From Achromobacter pulmonis (lineage in GTDB: Bacteria > Pseudomonadota > Gammaproteobacteria > Burkholderiales > Burkholderiaceae_B), in contig NZ_POQS01000003.1 in the NCBI RefSeq assembly GCF_002885955.2, positions 134,763 through 198,762 of the forward strand: a stretch of DNA of 64,000 bases, written 5' to 3'. The translations under genes were made by a program, and so were the position numbers. Shown piece after piece: positions 48,444 to 57,438 of this stretch; position 1 is the stretch's first letter; the number at the start of each line of letters is the position of its first letter. The notes below the pieces were generated by a model. It saw only the letters and a list, made by a program, of their open reading frames with translations, did not search any database and was not told the DNA's origin.

Positions 48444-49070
48444 TCACTGGTTGCGCTGGTTCAGCGCCTGGATCAGGCCGTCGATGCCGTTCTGGTTGAT
48501 CTGCTGGGCGAACTGGTTGCGGTAGTTTTCGATCAGCCAGATGCCTTCGACGTTCATGTCGTAGATCTTCCAGCCCTGGGCGGTCTTTTCCAGGCGGTAG
48601 TCGACGCCGGTCGGCTGGCCGTTGGCCTGGCTGATGAGCGTGCGCACGACCACATCGTCGGCCTTGGGGTCGCCGCGAAACGGCAGCGTGCGCACGGTGG
48701 TGCTGGGCGTGACGCGGGTCAGCGCGCCGCTGTAGGTGCGCACCAGCGTGCCGCGGAAGGCTTCGGCCAGGGCGGTCTTCTGCTGCGCGGTGGCCTGGCG
48801 CCAGTAGCGGCCGGCGGCCAGGCGGGTGGTCTTCTGGAAGTCGACGTAGGGCAGGATGTGCTGGTTGACGACCTCGTTGATGCGGGCCGTGTTGCCGGCC
48901 TTGACCGCCCCGTCGGCCTTGAGCACGTCCAGGGTTTCGTTGGCGGCGGCCAGCACGAACTGCTCGGGCGGGCCGTTGGGGTCGGGCTTGGCCTGCGCGC
49001 CGGCGGCGGCCAGGCCCAGCAGGCTCGCGAAGGCCAGGCGCTGCAGCAGGGAAACAAAAGAAATTCGCAT
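48444..49070 (-). CDS. mlaC: Phospholipid transport periplasmic protein MlaC
   Basis: A 208-residue exported lipid shuttle (Ttg2/MlaC family) between the outer-membrane MlaA complex and the inner-membrane MlaFED complex. The signal peptide ends at GAQA. It has the family's VNQHILPYVDFQKTTRLAAGRYWRQAT and DYRLEKTAQGWKIYDMNVEGIWLIENYRNQF segments. It is the last gene of the operon. Confidence 0.95.
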   Translation of the reverse strand: MRISFVSLLQRLAFASLLGLAAAGAQAKPDPNGPPEQFVLAAANETLDVLKADGAVKAGNTARINEVVNQHILPYVDFQKTTRLAAGRYWRQATAQQKTALAEAFRGTLVRTYSGALTRVTPSTTVRTLPFRGDPKADDVVVRTLISQANGQPTGVDYRLEKTAQGWKIYDMNVEGIWLIENYRNQFAQQINQNGIDGLIQALNQRNQ

Positions 49071-49110
49071 CGGGACTCCTTACAGGTACTGATGGCGCGG
49101 TTGCGCGGCC

Positions 49111-49923
49111 TTACTGGGCCGCGGGTTGCGGCGCGGGGGCCGCGGCAGGGGCGGCAGGCGCCGCCGCGGCGTCCTCGCCCTCGTCGTCTTCGTAGTTGGG
49201 CAGCGAGGACTCGTCGTCCACCTTGTGGCCCAGCACCATGGCGGCGCGGCGCTGCAGGTAGGCGTCGCGCACGAAGCTGTACGGGTCGAGCGCCACGCGG
49301 TCGACCGTGTCGGTCGCGTCCAGCAGGCTGGCGCGCGTGTCGACGATGCGCAGGCCCCACAGCGAGTTGCGCAGGCGCACGTTGTCGATGGCGTCCACGC
49401 CCATGTAGCCGTAGGTGGTGCCGGCGTAGTCGCCGATCAGGCCGGCGCCGTCGCGCACGGTGGACGAGCCGAAGAACGGCAGCACCAGGTACGGGCCCTG
49501 GCCGAAGCCCCAGACGCCGAGCGTGGTGCCGAAGTCGTTCGGGATGCGGCGCGCGCCGTTGGCCGAGGCCACGTCGAAGCAGCCGCCCACGCCCATGGTG
49601 GTGTTGAACAGGAAGCGGCCCAGCGTGTTGACGAAATCGTGGCCGCGGCCCTGCAGGAAACTGTTGGCGCCGGACCAGAGGTCGCCGACGTTGCTGAAGA
49701 TGTTGTGCACACAGCTGCGCACCGGTTCCGGCGTGACGTAGGTGTAGGCCTGCGCCACCGGCTTGAAGACCGCGCGGTCGACCGTGTCGTTGAACTTGTA
49801 GATGCCGCGGTTCATGCCTTCCCAGGGATCGCGGGGGTCCGGGTTCTGCGGCGCGGCGCAGCCCGCCAGCAGCGCGCCAGCCGCCGCGACGGTGGCAATC
49901 CGGGAAATCGCTTTCTTATTCAT
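49111..49923 (-). CDS. mlaA: Outer-membrane lipoprotein MlaA (VacJ)
   Basis: A 270-residue lipoprotein with lipobox LLAGC (Cys22) followed by PQNPDP, so it should be sorted to the outer membrane. It removes misplaced phospholipids from the outer leaflet. The core DPWEGMNRGIYKFNDTVDRAVFKPVAQAY and FGTTLGVWGFGQGPYLVLPFFGSSTVRDGAG is strongly conserved. An Ala/Pro/Gln-rich tail is added at the C-terminus. Confidence 0.96.
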   Translation of the reverse strand: MNKKAISRIATVAAAGALLAGCAAPQNPDPRDPWEGMNRGIYKFNDTVDRAVFKPVAQAYTYVTPEPVRSCVHNIFSNVGDLWSGANSFLQGRGHDFVNTLGRFLFNTTMGVGGCFDVASANGARRIPNDFGTTLGVWGFGQGPYLVLPFFGSSTVRDGAGLIGDYAGTTYGYMGVDAIDNVRLRNSLWGLRIVDTRASLLDATDTVDRVALDPYSFVRDAYLQRRAAMVLGHKVDDESSLPNYEDDEGEDAAAAPAAPAAAPAPQPAAQ

Positions 49924-50002
49924 GATCAGGGCATCCGTTTCGGTATTTCTTATGATATTGCGTGCTAGGGCGCGGCTTGTTACCGCGTCTTTCTCATTGT
50001 CT

Positions 50003-50500
50003 TCAATTTGGCGCGGGCGCGGCCGATTCCGGCGAACTCGTGCCCTGCTTCTCGGCCGATCCGTACAGGAACTGGCTGATCAGCTGTTCGAGCACGACGG
50101 CGCTCTGGGTGTAGCGGATCTTGCCGCCGTCGGCGAAGTTCTCCTCGTCGCTGCCCGCCGTCAGGCCCAGGTACTGCTCGCCCAGCAGGCCGGAGGTCAG
50201 GATGGAGGCCGACGAGTCCTTGGGGAACTGGTAGGCCGTTTCCAGCTTGACCGATACGACCGCCTGGAAGGTCTTGTCGTCGAACGAAATGCCGTCGACG
50301 CGGCCCACCACCACGCCCGCGCTCTTGACGGGCGCGCGGACCTTGAGGCCGCCTACGTTATCGAAGTTGGCCGTGACCGTATAGGTCGGGGCGAAGGAAA
50401 AGGTGCTCAAGTTGCCGGCGCGCAACGCCAGGAAAGCCAGCGCGACCGCGCCCAGCAATACGAACAGCCCTACCCAGAAGTCGGTTTTTTCGCGTGACAT
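50003..50500 (-). CDS. mlaD: Phospholipid transport MCE-domain protein MlaD
   Basis: A 165-residue inner-membrane-anchored MCE protein. It has an N-terminal helix (FWVGLFVLLGAVALAFLALRAGN) and the MCE fold TVTANFDNVGGLKVRAPVKSAGVVVGRV. It forms the hexameric periplasmic ring on MlaE. Confidence 0.95.
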   Translation of the reverse strand: MSREKTDFWVGLFVLLGAVALAFLALRAGNLSTFSFAPTYTVTANFDNVGGLKVRAPVKSAGVVVGRVDGISFDDKTFQAVVSVKLETAYQFPKDSSASILTSGLLGEQYLGLTAGSDEENFADGGKIRYTQSAVVLEQLISQFLYGSAEKQGTSSPESAAPAPN

Positions 50501-50512
50501 GATCGATCCGTT

Positions 50513-51301
50513 TCAATTTCCAAACATCAAGGCGGTGAGCAGGAAGTCCAGCCCCAGCACCGCCAGCGAGCCCACCACCACGGTGCGCGTGGTGGCGCGG
50601 GCGACGCCCTCGGGAGTCGGCTTGGCCTGCCAGCCTTCGTAAAGCGCGACCAGCGTGACCGCGACGCCGAACACCAGGCTCTTGATGACGCCGTTGGCCA
50701 CGTCCTTCAGGACGTCCACGCCGTTTTGCATCTGCGACCAGAAGGCGCCGGCGTCCACGCCGATCAGGACCACGCCCACCACCCAGCCGCCCAGGATGCC
50801 CACCATGGAGAACACCGCGGCCAGGATGGGCATGGCGATGACGCCGCCCCACAGGCGCGGCACCAGCACCCGGCGTATCGGGTCCACCGCCATGACTTCC
50901 ATGGCCGCGAGCTGCTCGCCGGCCTTCATGAGGCCGATTTCCGCGGTCAGCGAGGTGCCGGCGCGGCCGGCGAACAGCAGCGCGGTGACGACCGGGCCCA
51001 GTTCGCGCACCAGCGACAGCGCCACCAGCAGGCCGAGCGCTTCTTCGGAACCGTAGCGGTTCAGCGTGTAATAGCCCTGCAGCCCCAGCACGAAGCCCAC
51101 GAACATGCCGGACACGGCGATGATGAGCAGCGAATAATTGCCGATGAAATGAACCTGCTGCGACACCAGGCGGGGGCGCGACAGGGCGATGCCGCTGCGC
51201 GCCAGCAAGGCGTTGACGAAGCGGGTGAAGTAGCCGATGCCGGTCACCTGGGCGTGCACCCAGCCGCCCAGCGCGCCGATGGGATTGCGCGATCCGCTCA
51301 T
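50513..51301 (-). CDS. mlaE: Phospholipid transport permease MlaE
   Basis: A 262-residue permease of the MlaE/DUF140 family with the hallmark [57 protein letters not shown] and the [17 protein letters not shown] coupling segment. ATG 51301 overlaps the mlaF stop. Confidence 0.95.
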   Translation of the reverse strand: MSGSRNPIGALGGWVHAQVTGIGYFTRFVNALLARSGIALSRPRLVSQQVHFIGNYSLLIIAVSGMFVGFVLGLQGYYTLNRYGSEEALGLLVALSLVRELGPVVTALLFAGRAGTSLTAEIGLMKAGEQLAAMEVMAVDPIRRVLVPRLWGGVIAMPILAAVFSMVGILGGWVVGVVLIGVDAGAFWSQMQNGVDVLKDVANGVIKSLVFGVAVTLVALYEGWQAKPTPEGVARATTRTVVVGSLAVLGLDFLLTALMFGN

Positions 51302-52134
51302 GCCTTGCGCCTCTGTTGTTGCGAAAGCCACTTCTGGAAAGCCGGCGTTTCGGGGTACTGGAAAGCGACCGGGCCGTCGGGCTCTCCCTTGAGGAATTGC
51401 TGCACGTAGGGGTCCTGCGAGGCCGCCAGCGTCTGCGGGGTGCCGGCGGCGGCCAGCCGGCCCTGGCCCACCAGGTAGACCTGGTCGGCGATGGCGAAGG
51501 ATTCCTGCACGTCGTGCGTGATCAGCACGGAAGCGCAGCCGAGGCGGTCGGCCAGGTTGCGGATCAGGCGGGCGGTGATGCCCATCGAGATCGGGTCCAG
51601 GCCGGCGAACGGTTCGTCGTACAGAATCAGTTCGGGTTCCAGCACCACGGCGCGCGCCAGCGCCACGCGCCGCGCCATGCCGCCGGAGATTTCGGAAACC
51701 TTGAGGTGCGCGGCGGCGCGCAGGCCCACCGCGTCGAGCTTGTCCAGCACGCGTTCGGTGACTTCCGCCTCGGCCAGCCGGGTGTGTTCGCGCAGCGGGA
51801 AGGCGACGTTCTCGAAGACGTTCAGGTCGGTGAAAAGTGCGCCCTGCTGGAACAGCACGCCCATGCGGGTGCGCAGCGACTGCAGTTCGGCGCGGCTGAC
51901 GCCGGCCATGTCCTGGCCGAAGGCCAGCACGCGGCCGCGCTGCGCGGTGAGCTGGCCGGTGGCCGCGCGCAGCAGCGTGGTCTTGCCCGAGCCCGAGCCG
52001 CCCATGATGGCGACCACCTGGCCGGCGCGCACGTCCATGGAAATGTCGCGCAGCACGGTGAAGTCGCCATAGCCGAGCGCCACGCCTTCCAGGCGCAGGG
52101 CGAATTCCGGGGTGCTGCTGGTTTGAGCGGGCAT
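51298..52134 (-). CDS. mlaF: Phospholipid transport ATP-binding protein MlaF
   Basis: A 278-residue ABC ATPase with Walker [10 protein letters not shown] near residue 45-53, signature ISGGMARRV and Walker [14 protein letters not shown]. The C-terminal tail is long ([20 protein letters not shown]...). I use ATG 52134 (MPAQTSS) rather than the ATG 18 codons upstream, which adds a basic unconserved stretch. It is the first gene of mlaFEDAC. Confidence 0.93.
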   Translation of the reverse strand: MPAQTSSTPEFALRLEGVALGYGDFTVLRDISMDVRAGQVVAIMGGSGSGKTTLLRAATGQLTAQRGRVLAFGQDMAGVSRAELQSLRTRMGVLFQQGALFTDLNVFENVAFPLREHTRLAEAEVTERVLDKLDAVGLRAAAHLKVSEISGGMARRVALARAVVLEPELILYDEPFAGLDPISMGITARLIRNLADRLGCASVLITHDVQESFAIADQVYLVGQGRLAAAGTPQTLAASQDPYVQQFLKGEPDGPVAFQYPETPAFQKWLSQQQRRKA

Positions 52135-52299
52135 GGGCAACGAAAGCGTATTTCGGCGGCGGAGCTTGCCTTGCTGTCTGTTCGACACGTCTGGCGAAGC
52201 ATGGGGCCGGCGCGGACAAGACAGGCGGCGTCGGGAAGCGCCCTGTTACTCAGATACCGGGAGACAAAGCGAGGCCCTGGCTCCCGACGGCGAGGCGCC

Positions 52300-52327
52300 A
52301 TTGTAGCCCGACGCATAGCAATCACAA
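52300..52327 (-). promoter_or_regulatory. Candidate promoter of the mla operon
   Basis: On the minus strand TTGTGA (52327-52322) and TACAAT (52305-52300) are 16 bp apart. The expected leader to mlaF is about 160 nt. The 52135-52379 gap holds no other feature I can support. Confidence 0.5.
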
Positions 52328-52379
52328 CGCGACAGGCTGTTCGTGGAACAGTGTTTTCGACTCGGGGAACAATCCCTGC

Positions 52380-53441
52380 CTAGCGCCGCGCCTGGGCGGC
52401 CGCCGTCTCCCGGGACAGGCGGGCGATCAGGTCCGCCGTGCTTTCGCGGCGGGCCAGCGGCGCGCCCTGGCCGGCCCACAGGGACAGCACGTCGAGGTTG
52501 CCCGCCTTGCCGCCGGCCGTGCGCATGGGTCGGGTCAGCGCGTTCTGCAGCGGATACGGCAGGATGTCGGCGGCGATGGCCTCGGCGTCGCGCATGAAGG
52601 CGTTCTCGATGCCGCGCGCCGGCCGCCCGGAAAACGCCCGGGTCACGCGCGACTGTTCCGAGCGCGACGCCGGCAGGGCCGCCTTGTAGGCCTCGCCGAT
52701 GCCGGATTCCTCGGTGGTCAGGAAGGCCGTCCCCATTTGCGCCAGGTCGGCGCCCAGCGCTAGCGCGGCGGCGATGCCGCGTCCGTCCATGATGCCGCCG
52801 GAGGCGATCACCGGCACCGAGACGGCGTCGGCCACCTGCGGCACCAGCGCCATGGTGCCGATCAGCGATTCCTCGAAGCCGCCCAGGAAGGTGCCGCGAT
52901 GGCCGCCGGCCTCGGCGCCCTGGGCCACCACGGCGTCCACGCCGTCCTGCTCCAGCGCCACCGCTTCGGCCACCGTGGTCGCGGTGCCGACGGTCAGGAT
53001 GCCGAGCTCGCGGCAGCGCGCCAGCGCCGCCGCCGGCATGCGGCCGAAGGTGAAGCTGAAGACCGCCGGGCGGGCCCGCAGCACCGCCTGGATCTGTTCG
53101 GCCAGCGGATCGGGCTGGGGTTCGGGCGCGGCCGGCGCGTCCAGGCCCAGCTGCTGGTGGTAGCGCGCCATCAGCGCCAGCATGCGGGCGGCGTCGCCGC
53201 GCATGGGCTGCTCGGGCACCGAGGCGAACAGGTTGATGGCGAACGGCCGCGGCGTGCGGGCGCGGATCGCCTGCGCCGCGGCCTCGATCTGGGCCGGCGT
53301 CATGTAGGCCGCCCCGAGCGAACCCAGGGCTCCCGCCGCCGATGCCGCGGACACCAGCTCCACCGTGGTGGCGCCGCCGGCCATGGGGGCCTGGACGATG
53401 GGGTGGAGCAGCTTGAGCAGATCAATCAGTCGGGATGCCAT
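52380..53441 (-). CDS. Nitronate monooxygenase (2-nitropropane dioxygenase family)
   Basis: A 353-residue FMN enzyme with a TIM-barrel fold that oxidises alkyl nitronates. It has N-terminal HPIVQAPMAGGATTVELVSAAS, the active-site His in GAEAGGHRGTF, and FMN-phosphate loops VIASGGIMDGRG and QMGTAFLTTEES. It starts 18 bp after the Bug-protein stop and is probably transcribed with it. Confidence 0.9.
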   Translation of the reverse strand: MASRLIDLLKLLHPIVQAPMAGGATTVELVSAASAAGALGSLGAAYMTPAQIEAAAQAIRARTPRPFAINLFASVPEQPMRGDAARMLALMARYHQQLGLDAPAAPEPQPDPLAEQIQAVLRARPAVFSFTFGRMPAAALARCRELGILTVGTATTVAEAVALEQDGVDAVVAQGAEAGGHRGTFLGGFEESLIGTMALVPQVADAVSVPVIASGGIMDGRGIAAALALGADLAQMGTAFLTTEESGIGEAYKAALPASRSEQSRVTRAFSGRPARGIENAFMRDAEAIAADILPYPLQNALTRPMRTAGGKAGNLDVLSLWAGQGAPLARRESTADLIARLSRETAAAQARR

Positions 53442-53459
53442 GGGGGGACTCCTGGAAGG

Positions 53460-54437
53460 TTATTGAAGCTGGATGTTTCCGGCCTTGATGACTTTCGCCC
53501 ACTTCTCGGTTTCGCTCTTGATGAAGGCGCCGAATTCCTCGGGCGTGCCGCCGCCGGCCTGGCTGCCGGTGTCGGCGATGGCCTTCTGCACGTCGGCGTC
53601 CTTCAGGATGCGGTTGAACTCGGCGTTGAGCTTGGCGATGATGGGCGCCGGGGTGCCGGCCGGGGCGACGATGCCCTGCCAGTTGTACGACTCGAAGCCG
53701 GGCAGGCCCGATTCGGCCATGGTGGGCACGTCGGGCAGCACGGCCAGGCGCTTGGCCGAGGTCACGGCGATCGGGTGGATCTTCTTGCCCTGGATGGCCG
53801 GCAGCGCCGAGTAGCCCATTTCGAACATCATCGAGATATGGCCGCCCATGAGGTCGGTGGCGGCCAGGCTGCCGCCCTTGTAGGGCACGTGGATGATGTC
53901 GATGCCGGCCTGCTCGCGGAACATCTCGCCGGACAGGTGGTGGGCGCCGCCCACGCCGGACGAGCCGAAGGTCAGCTTGCCGGGCTCTTTCTTGGCCAGC
54001 GCGATCAGGTCGGCCAGCGTCTTGACCGGCAGGTCGTTGTTCACGCTCAGCACCAGCGGGCTGTTTTCGATCAGGACGATGGGCGCCAGGTCCTTTTGCG
54101 GATCGTAGGGCATGTCCTTCATCAGGGTCGGGTTGACGGCCATGGGCGCCAGGTTGCCGGTGCCGATGGTGTAGCCGTCCGCGGCGGCGCGCGCGATCAG
54201 GTTGGTGCCGACCACGCCGCCCGCGCCCGCCTTGTTCTCGACCACGACGGGCTGGCCCAGCGAGTCGCCGAGCTTGCGCGCCAGCAGGCGCACGCGGGTG
54301 TCGGCGAAGCCGCCCGGCGCGTAGGGCACGATCATGGTGATGGGTTTGCTCGGCCAGTCGGCCGGCTGGGCCTGGGCGGCGCTGCCCAGGGCGGCGACGG
54401 CGGCGATGGCGGCGATCAGGGGACGCAACGGTTTCAT
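53460..54437 (-). CDS. Bug/TctC-family periplasmic solute receptor
   Basis: A 325-residue tripartite-tricarboxylate-transporter receptor of the Bug family, which is greatly expanded in Bordetella. The Sec signal ends at AAQAQ. It has WPSKPITMIVPYAPGGFADTRVRLLARKL, VVVENKAGAGGVVGTNLIA and the HHLSGEMFREQAGIDIIHVPYKGG block. The ligand is unknown and no TctAB genes are adjacent. Its start overlaps the MFS-gene stop by 4 nt. Confidence 0.93.
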   Translation of the reverse strand: MKPLRPLIAAIAAVAALGSAAQAQPADWPSKPITMIVPYAPGGFADTRVRLLARKLGDSLGQPVVVENKAGAGGVVGTNLIARAAADGYTIGTGNLAPMAVNPTLMKDMPYDPQKDLAPIVLIENSPLVLSVNNDLPVKTLADLIALAKKEPGKLTFGSSGVGGAHHLSGEMFREQAGIDIIHVPYKGGSLAATDLMGGHISMMFEMGYSALPAIQGKKIHPIAVTSAKRLAVLPDVPTMAESGLPGFESYNWQGIVAPAGTPAPIIAKLNAEFNRILKDADVQKAIADTGSQAGGGTPEEFGAFIKSETEKWAKVIKAGNIQLQ

Positions 54438-55678
54438 GCTGGGAACTCCTCTTTATGCTTTCTTGTGGAACAGCCCTGCGGGCCGACCGCATTATGCCCA
54501 GCACTTCCGTCGTCTGTCGTGATTTTTCCCAGGCGCCAGGCCGACAGGCCCAGCAGCGCCGCGCTGCCGCCCAGCACTTGCGGCAGGCCCGCGCCCCAGT
54601 GCGCGGCCGCCGCGGCCAGCAGCGGACCCAGTATCTGGCCGGCGGCGAAGGCGGCGGTCATGAGGGCCGCCGCGCGCGGAGCGGCCGCGCCGGCGCCGCG
54701 CCGCGCGGCCAGCATGCCGGCCTGCGTGATGACCATGAAGGTGCCGCCCACCAGCAGCGCGGCCAGGATCACGGCGGCGATGTGCTGCCACAGCGCCGCG
54801 GCCAGCATGCCCAGGGCCATCAGCGCCTGCGCGGCGCGCCAGACCTGCCTGTGGTCGCGTCCACGCCCCAGCCGCGGGACCAGCAGGCAGGAGGCCGCCG
54901 CGGCCAGCCCGAACAGCGGCCAGGCCCAGCCGAAGACGGCCGGGTCCGCAATGGCCTGCTTGGCCATCACGGGCAGGAAGGTGGCGGGGATGATGTAGCC
55001 CACGCCGAACACGCCGTAATGCAGGGCCAGCCCCGGTATGCCGGCAGGCAGCGCGGCGTCCGCGGCGGCGGGCGTGGGCGCCACGGGCGCGGCCCGGCGG
55101 CGCATGCCGGACCAGGCCGCCGCCGACAGCGCCAGCGCCAGGGCGCCCAGGGCGATCCACAGCATGTCCGCGTCCGCGCCGAGCGCGGTCAGGGCCAGGC
55201 AGGCCAGGCCGGTGAGCGCGATGCCCGCGCCCACGCCGGCATAGGCCACGGCCGAAGCGCCCGCCTCGCGCGGGTCGCCGGCCGGCACGGGCCGCCAGGC
55301 CGCCACGCAGATGAAGGCGCTGGCGCTGGCGTAGCCCGCGGCCAGCCGCAGCGCGCACCAGGCCGCCATTCCCGGCCACAGGGGCATGGCCAGGGTCAGC
55401 GCCGCCACGGCCAGCAGGCTGGCGGCCAGCATGCCGCGCAGGCGCCGCGGCGGCCAGGCGACGGCGGCCAGGGCGCCCAGCAGGTAGCCGGCGTAATTGG
55501 CCGAGGCCAGCCAGCTGCCCTGCGCCAGCGACAGCCCGGCTTCCTGCGCCATGGCGGGCCAGACCGGGCTGAAGGCGAACCGGCCGATGCCCATGGCGGC
55601 GGCTAGGGCCAGCGCCGCGGGCCAGGCCAGCGCGGCGGCGCTGCGGGGCGGCGGGAGGGGCGAAGCAGGCGTTGACAT
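54434..55678 (-). CDS. MFS transporter, YbfB/YjiJ family
   Basis: A 414-residue, 12-helix major-facilitator carrier of the YbfB/YjiJ group, marked by GIGRFAFSPVWPAMAQEAGLSLAQGSWLASANYAGYLLGAL near the N-terminus. The substrate is unknown. It is divergent from the LysR gene and leads the unit with the Bug receptor and nitronate monooxygenase. Confidence 0.88.
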   Translation of the reverse strand: MSTPASPLPPPRSAAALAWPAALALAAAMGIGRFAFSPVWPAMAQEAGLSLAQGSWLASANYAGYLLGALAAVAWPPRRLRGMLAASLLAVAALTLAMPLWPGMAAWCALRLAAGYASASAFICVAAWRPVPAGDPREAGASAVAYAGVGAGIALTGLACLALTALGADADMLWIALGALALALSAAAWSGMRRRAAPVAPTPAAADAALPAGIPGLALHYGVFGVGYIIPATFLPVMAKQAIADPAVFGWAWPLFGLAAAASCLLVPRLGRGRDHRQVWRAAQALMALGMLAAALWQHIAAVILAALLVGGTFMVITQAGMLAARRGAGAAAPRAAALMTAAFAAGQILGPLLAAAAAHWGAGLPQVLGGSAALLGLSAWRLGKITTDDGSAGHNAVGPQGCSTRKHKEEFPA

Positions 55679-55722
55679 GCCCCCTACTCTAAGGCTGTAC
55701 TAATATCTTTAATAGTGAATTA

Positions 55723-55743
55723 TTCAGAACACGAGTTCTTGAA
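55723..55743. promoter_or_regulatory. Imperfect palindrome at the LysR gene start (candidate operator)
   Basis: TTCAGAAC, a short centre and GTTCTTGAA form an inverted repeat that ends exactly at the LysR ATG (55744). It lies in the 65-bp divergent gap, where a LysR regulator would act on itself and on the MFS gene. Confidence 0.5.
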
Positions 55744-56622
55744 ATGAGAAACTTGGACCTCGACGCGCTGCAGATATTCAAGGCGGTGGCCGACCAGGGC
55801 GGCGTGGCGCGCGCCGCCGCGCACCTGAACCGCGTGCAGTCCAATGTGTCGACCCGCCTCAAGCAACTCGAAGCCGAGCTGCAGACGCCGCTCTTTCGGC
55901 GCCAGAACCGCCGCCTGGTGCTGTCGGACCAGGGCCGCGTGCTGCTGTCCTACGCCGACCGCCTGCTGCGCCTGTCGGACGAGGCCCAGGCCGCGGTGCG
56001 CGAGGGCGCGCCGCGCGGCGTGCTGCGCATCGGCACCATGGAAAGCACCGCGGCCGCGCGCCTGCCGCCCATTCTGGCGGCCTATCACGCGGCCTGGCCG
56101 CAGGTGCGCATCGAGCTGGTGACGGGCACTTCGGCGGCGCTGGCCGAGCAGGTGCGCGGCTACGCTATCGAAGCCGCTTTCGTGGCCCGGCCGTTTCCGG
56201 CGCAGGGGCTGGCGGCGATGGACGCGTTTCGCGAAGAGCTGGCGCTGATCTCGCCCGCGGCCTGGGGGCCGGTCGGGCGGGCGCAGGAATTGAGCGGGCG
56301 CAGCGTCATCGCGTTCGCGGCGGGGTGTTCGTACCGCCGCATCCTGGAGTCATGGCTGAACCAGGAAGGCGTGACGCCGGCCAACGTGATGGAGTTCGCG
56401 TCGTATCACGCCATCGTGGCCTGCGTGGCGGCCGGATCGGGCGTGGCCATCGTGCCGCGTTCGGTGCTGGAGGTGCTGGGGCCGGCGCATTCGGTGCGCG
56501 TCGGCGCCCTGCCCGGCTCCCATGCGCGCGCCCTGACCCAGCTGGTCTGGCGCGCCGACGACGACACGCCGGCGCTGCAGGCGCTGCGCCAGACCTTGCA
56601 ACAGGCCGCTCAGAAGCGGTAG
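55744..56622 (+). CDS. LysR-family transcriptional regulator
   Basis: A 292-residue regulator with an N-terminal winged HTH (LDALQIFKAVADQGGVARAAAHLNRVQSNVSTRLKQLEAELQTPLF) and a periplasmic-binding-protein-like effector domain (LRIGTMESTAAARLPPILAAYHAAWPQVRIELVTG). The likely targets are the divergent MFS-Bug-nitronate monooxygenase genes. Its last 13 bp overlap the end of ompW on the other strand. Confidence 0.92.
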   Translation: MRNLDLDALQIFKAVADQGGVARAAAHLNRVQSNVSTRLKQLEAELQTPLFRRQNRRLVLSDQGRVLLSYADRLLRLSDEAQAAVREGAPRGVLRIGTMESTAAARLPPILAAYHAAWPQVRIELVTGTSAALAEQVRGYAIEAAFVARPFPAQGLAAMDAFREELALISPAAWGPVGRAQELSGRSVIAFAAGCSYRRILESWLNQEGVTPANVMEFASYHAIVACVAAGSGVAIVPRSVLEVLGPAHSVRVGALPGSHARALTQLVWRADDDTPALQALRQTLQQAAQKR

Positions 56623-57248
56623 CCCACGCCCACCGTGGCGACCCACGGGTTGATGCGGGCGGTGCCGATGTGCTGGCCGTCCAGCTTCACCTTGGACGAG
56701 ATGTCGATATAGCGGATATCCGCGTTCATGAACCAGCGGTCATTGATCTTGATGTCCGCGCCGAGCTGCGCGGCCACGCCCCACGAATCCTTCAGCTTCA
56801 GGTCCGAGCCGCTCAGCGCGCCCTTGGTCTGGGTGTCGAAGAAGGTGGTGTAGTTGATGCCGACGCCGATGTAGGGCTGGATCATGCTGTCGGGCAGGAT
56901 GTGCCATTGCAGGCTCAGCGTGGGCGGCAGGTGCTTGGTGGTGCCGATCTTGCCCAGGCCGCTGCCGCGGATGTCGTGCTGGAAGGGCCAGGCGCCGAGC
57001 AGTTCGATGCCGATGTTGCGCGTGGCCATGTAGGTGAGCGTGAAGCTGGGGCGGACGTTGTTGTTGACGTCGAGCTTGACGCTGCCGTCGAGCACGCTGC
57101 CGTTGTTGGAGGCCGGCATGACGCTGGTGGCGCCAACCTTGACCAGCACGTCCCCGGCCTCGTGCGCATGCGCGGGGGCGGCGAGCGAGGCGGCGGCGAT
57201 CAGGCCGGCGATGGCGGTGGCGCGGACGTGGCTGTGCAGCGAAAACAT
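56610..57248 (-). CDS. ompW: OmpW-family outer-membrane protein
   Basis: A 212-residue, eight-stranded barrel. The Sec signal ends at PAHAH. It has the family's AGDVLVKVGATSVMP, LGIELLGAWPFQHDI-like strand, LPPTLSLQWHILPDSMIQPYIGVGINYT and the closing VATVGVGYRF with terminal Phe. OmpW forms a narrow hydrophobic channel and is often induced by low oxygen; an Fnr-like site lies upstream. Confidence 0.94.
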   Translation of the reverse strand: MFSLHSHVRATAIAGLIAAASLAAPAHAHEAGDVLVKVGATSVMPASNNGSVLDGSVKLDVNNNVRPSFTLTYMATRNIGIELLGAWPFQHDIRGSGLGKIGTTKHLPPTLSLQWHILPDSMIQPYIGVGINYTTFFDTQTKGALSGSDLKLKDSWGVAAQLGADIKINDRWFMNADIRYIDISSKVKLDGQHIGTARINPWVATVGVGYRF

Positions 57249-57310
57249 TTTCCTCTCCGATCTTTTCTGGGGTTGAGCAGCTAGGTTCTCAAACCTGCTC
57301 CGGACCCCGG

Positions 57311-57324
57311 TTGACGCGTGTCAA
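57311..57324. promoter_or_regulatory. Fnr/Crp-type box upstream of ompW
   Basis: TTGACGCGTGTCAA is a perfect dyad TTGAC-N4-GTCAA, one change per half from the Fnr consensus TTGAT-N4-ATCAA. Its centre is 69 bp before the ompW ATG, compatible with class II activation and a short leader. Confidence 0.65.
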
Positions 57325-57385
57325 ACCGTGAAAAGACCGCAAGGAAAAAGTGGTTATGTTGCAACAAGTCGTAGCACGACCCATG

Positions 57386-57421
57386 AAAAACGCCGCCGCG
57401 CGCTTTCGCGCCGGCGGCGTC
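57386..57421 (-). terminator. Terminator of gltBD
   Basis: Read on the minus strand, a 9-bp stem (ACGCCGCCG with CGGCGGCGT) with further pairing inside is followed by a T run at 57390-57386. It begins 18 bp after the gltD stop. Confidence 0.85.
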
Positions 57422-57438
57422 GCATGCTGCGCCCAGGC

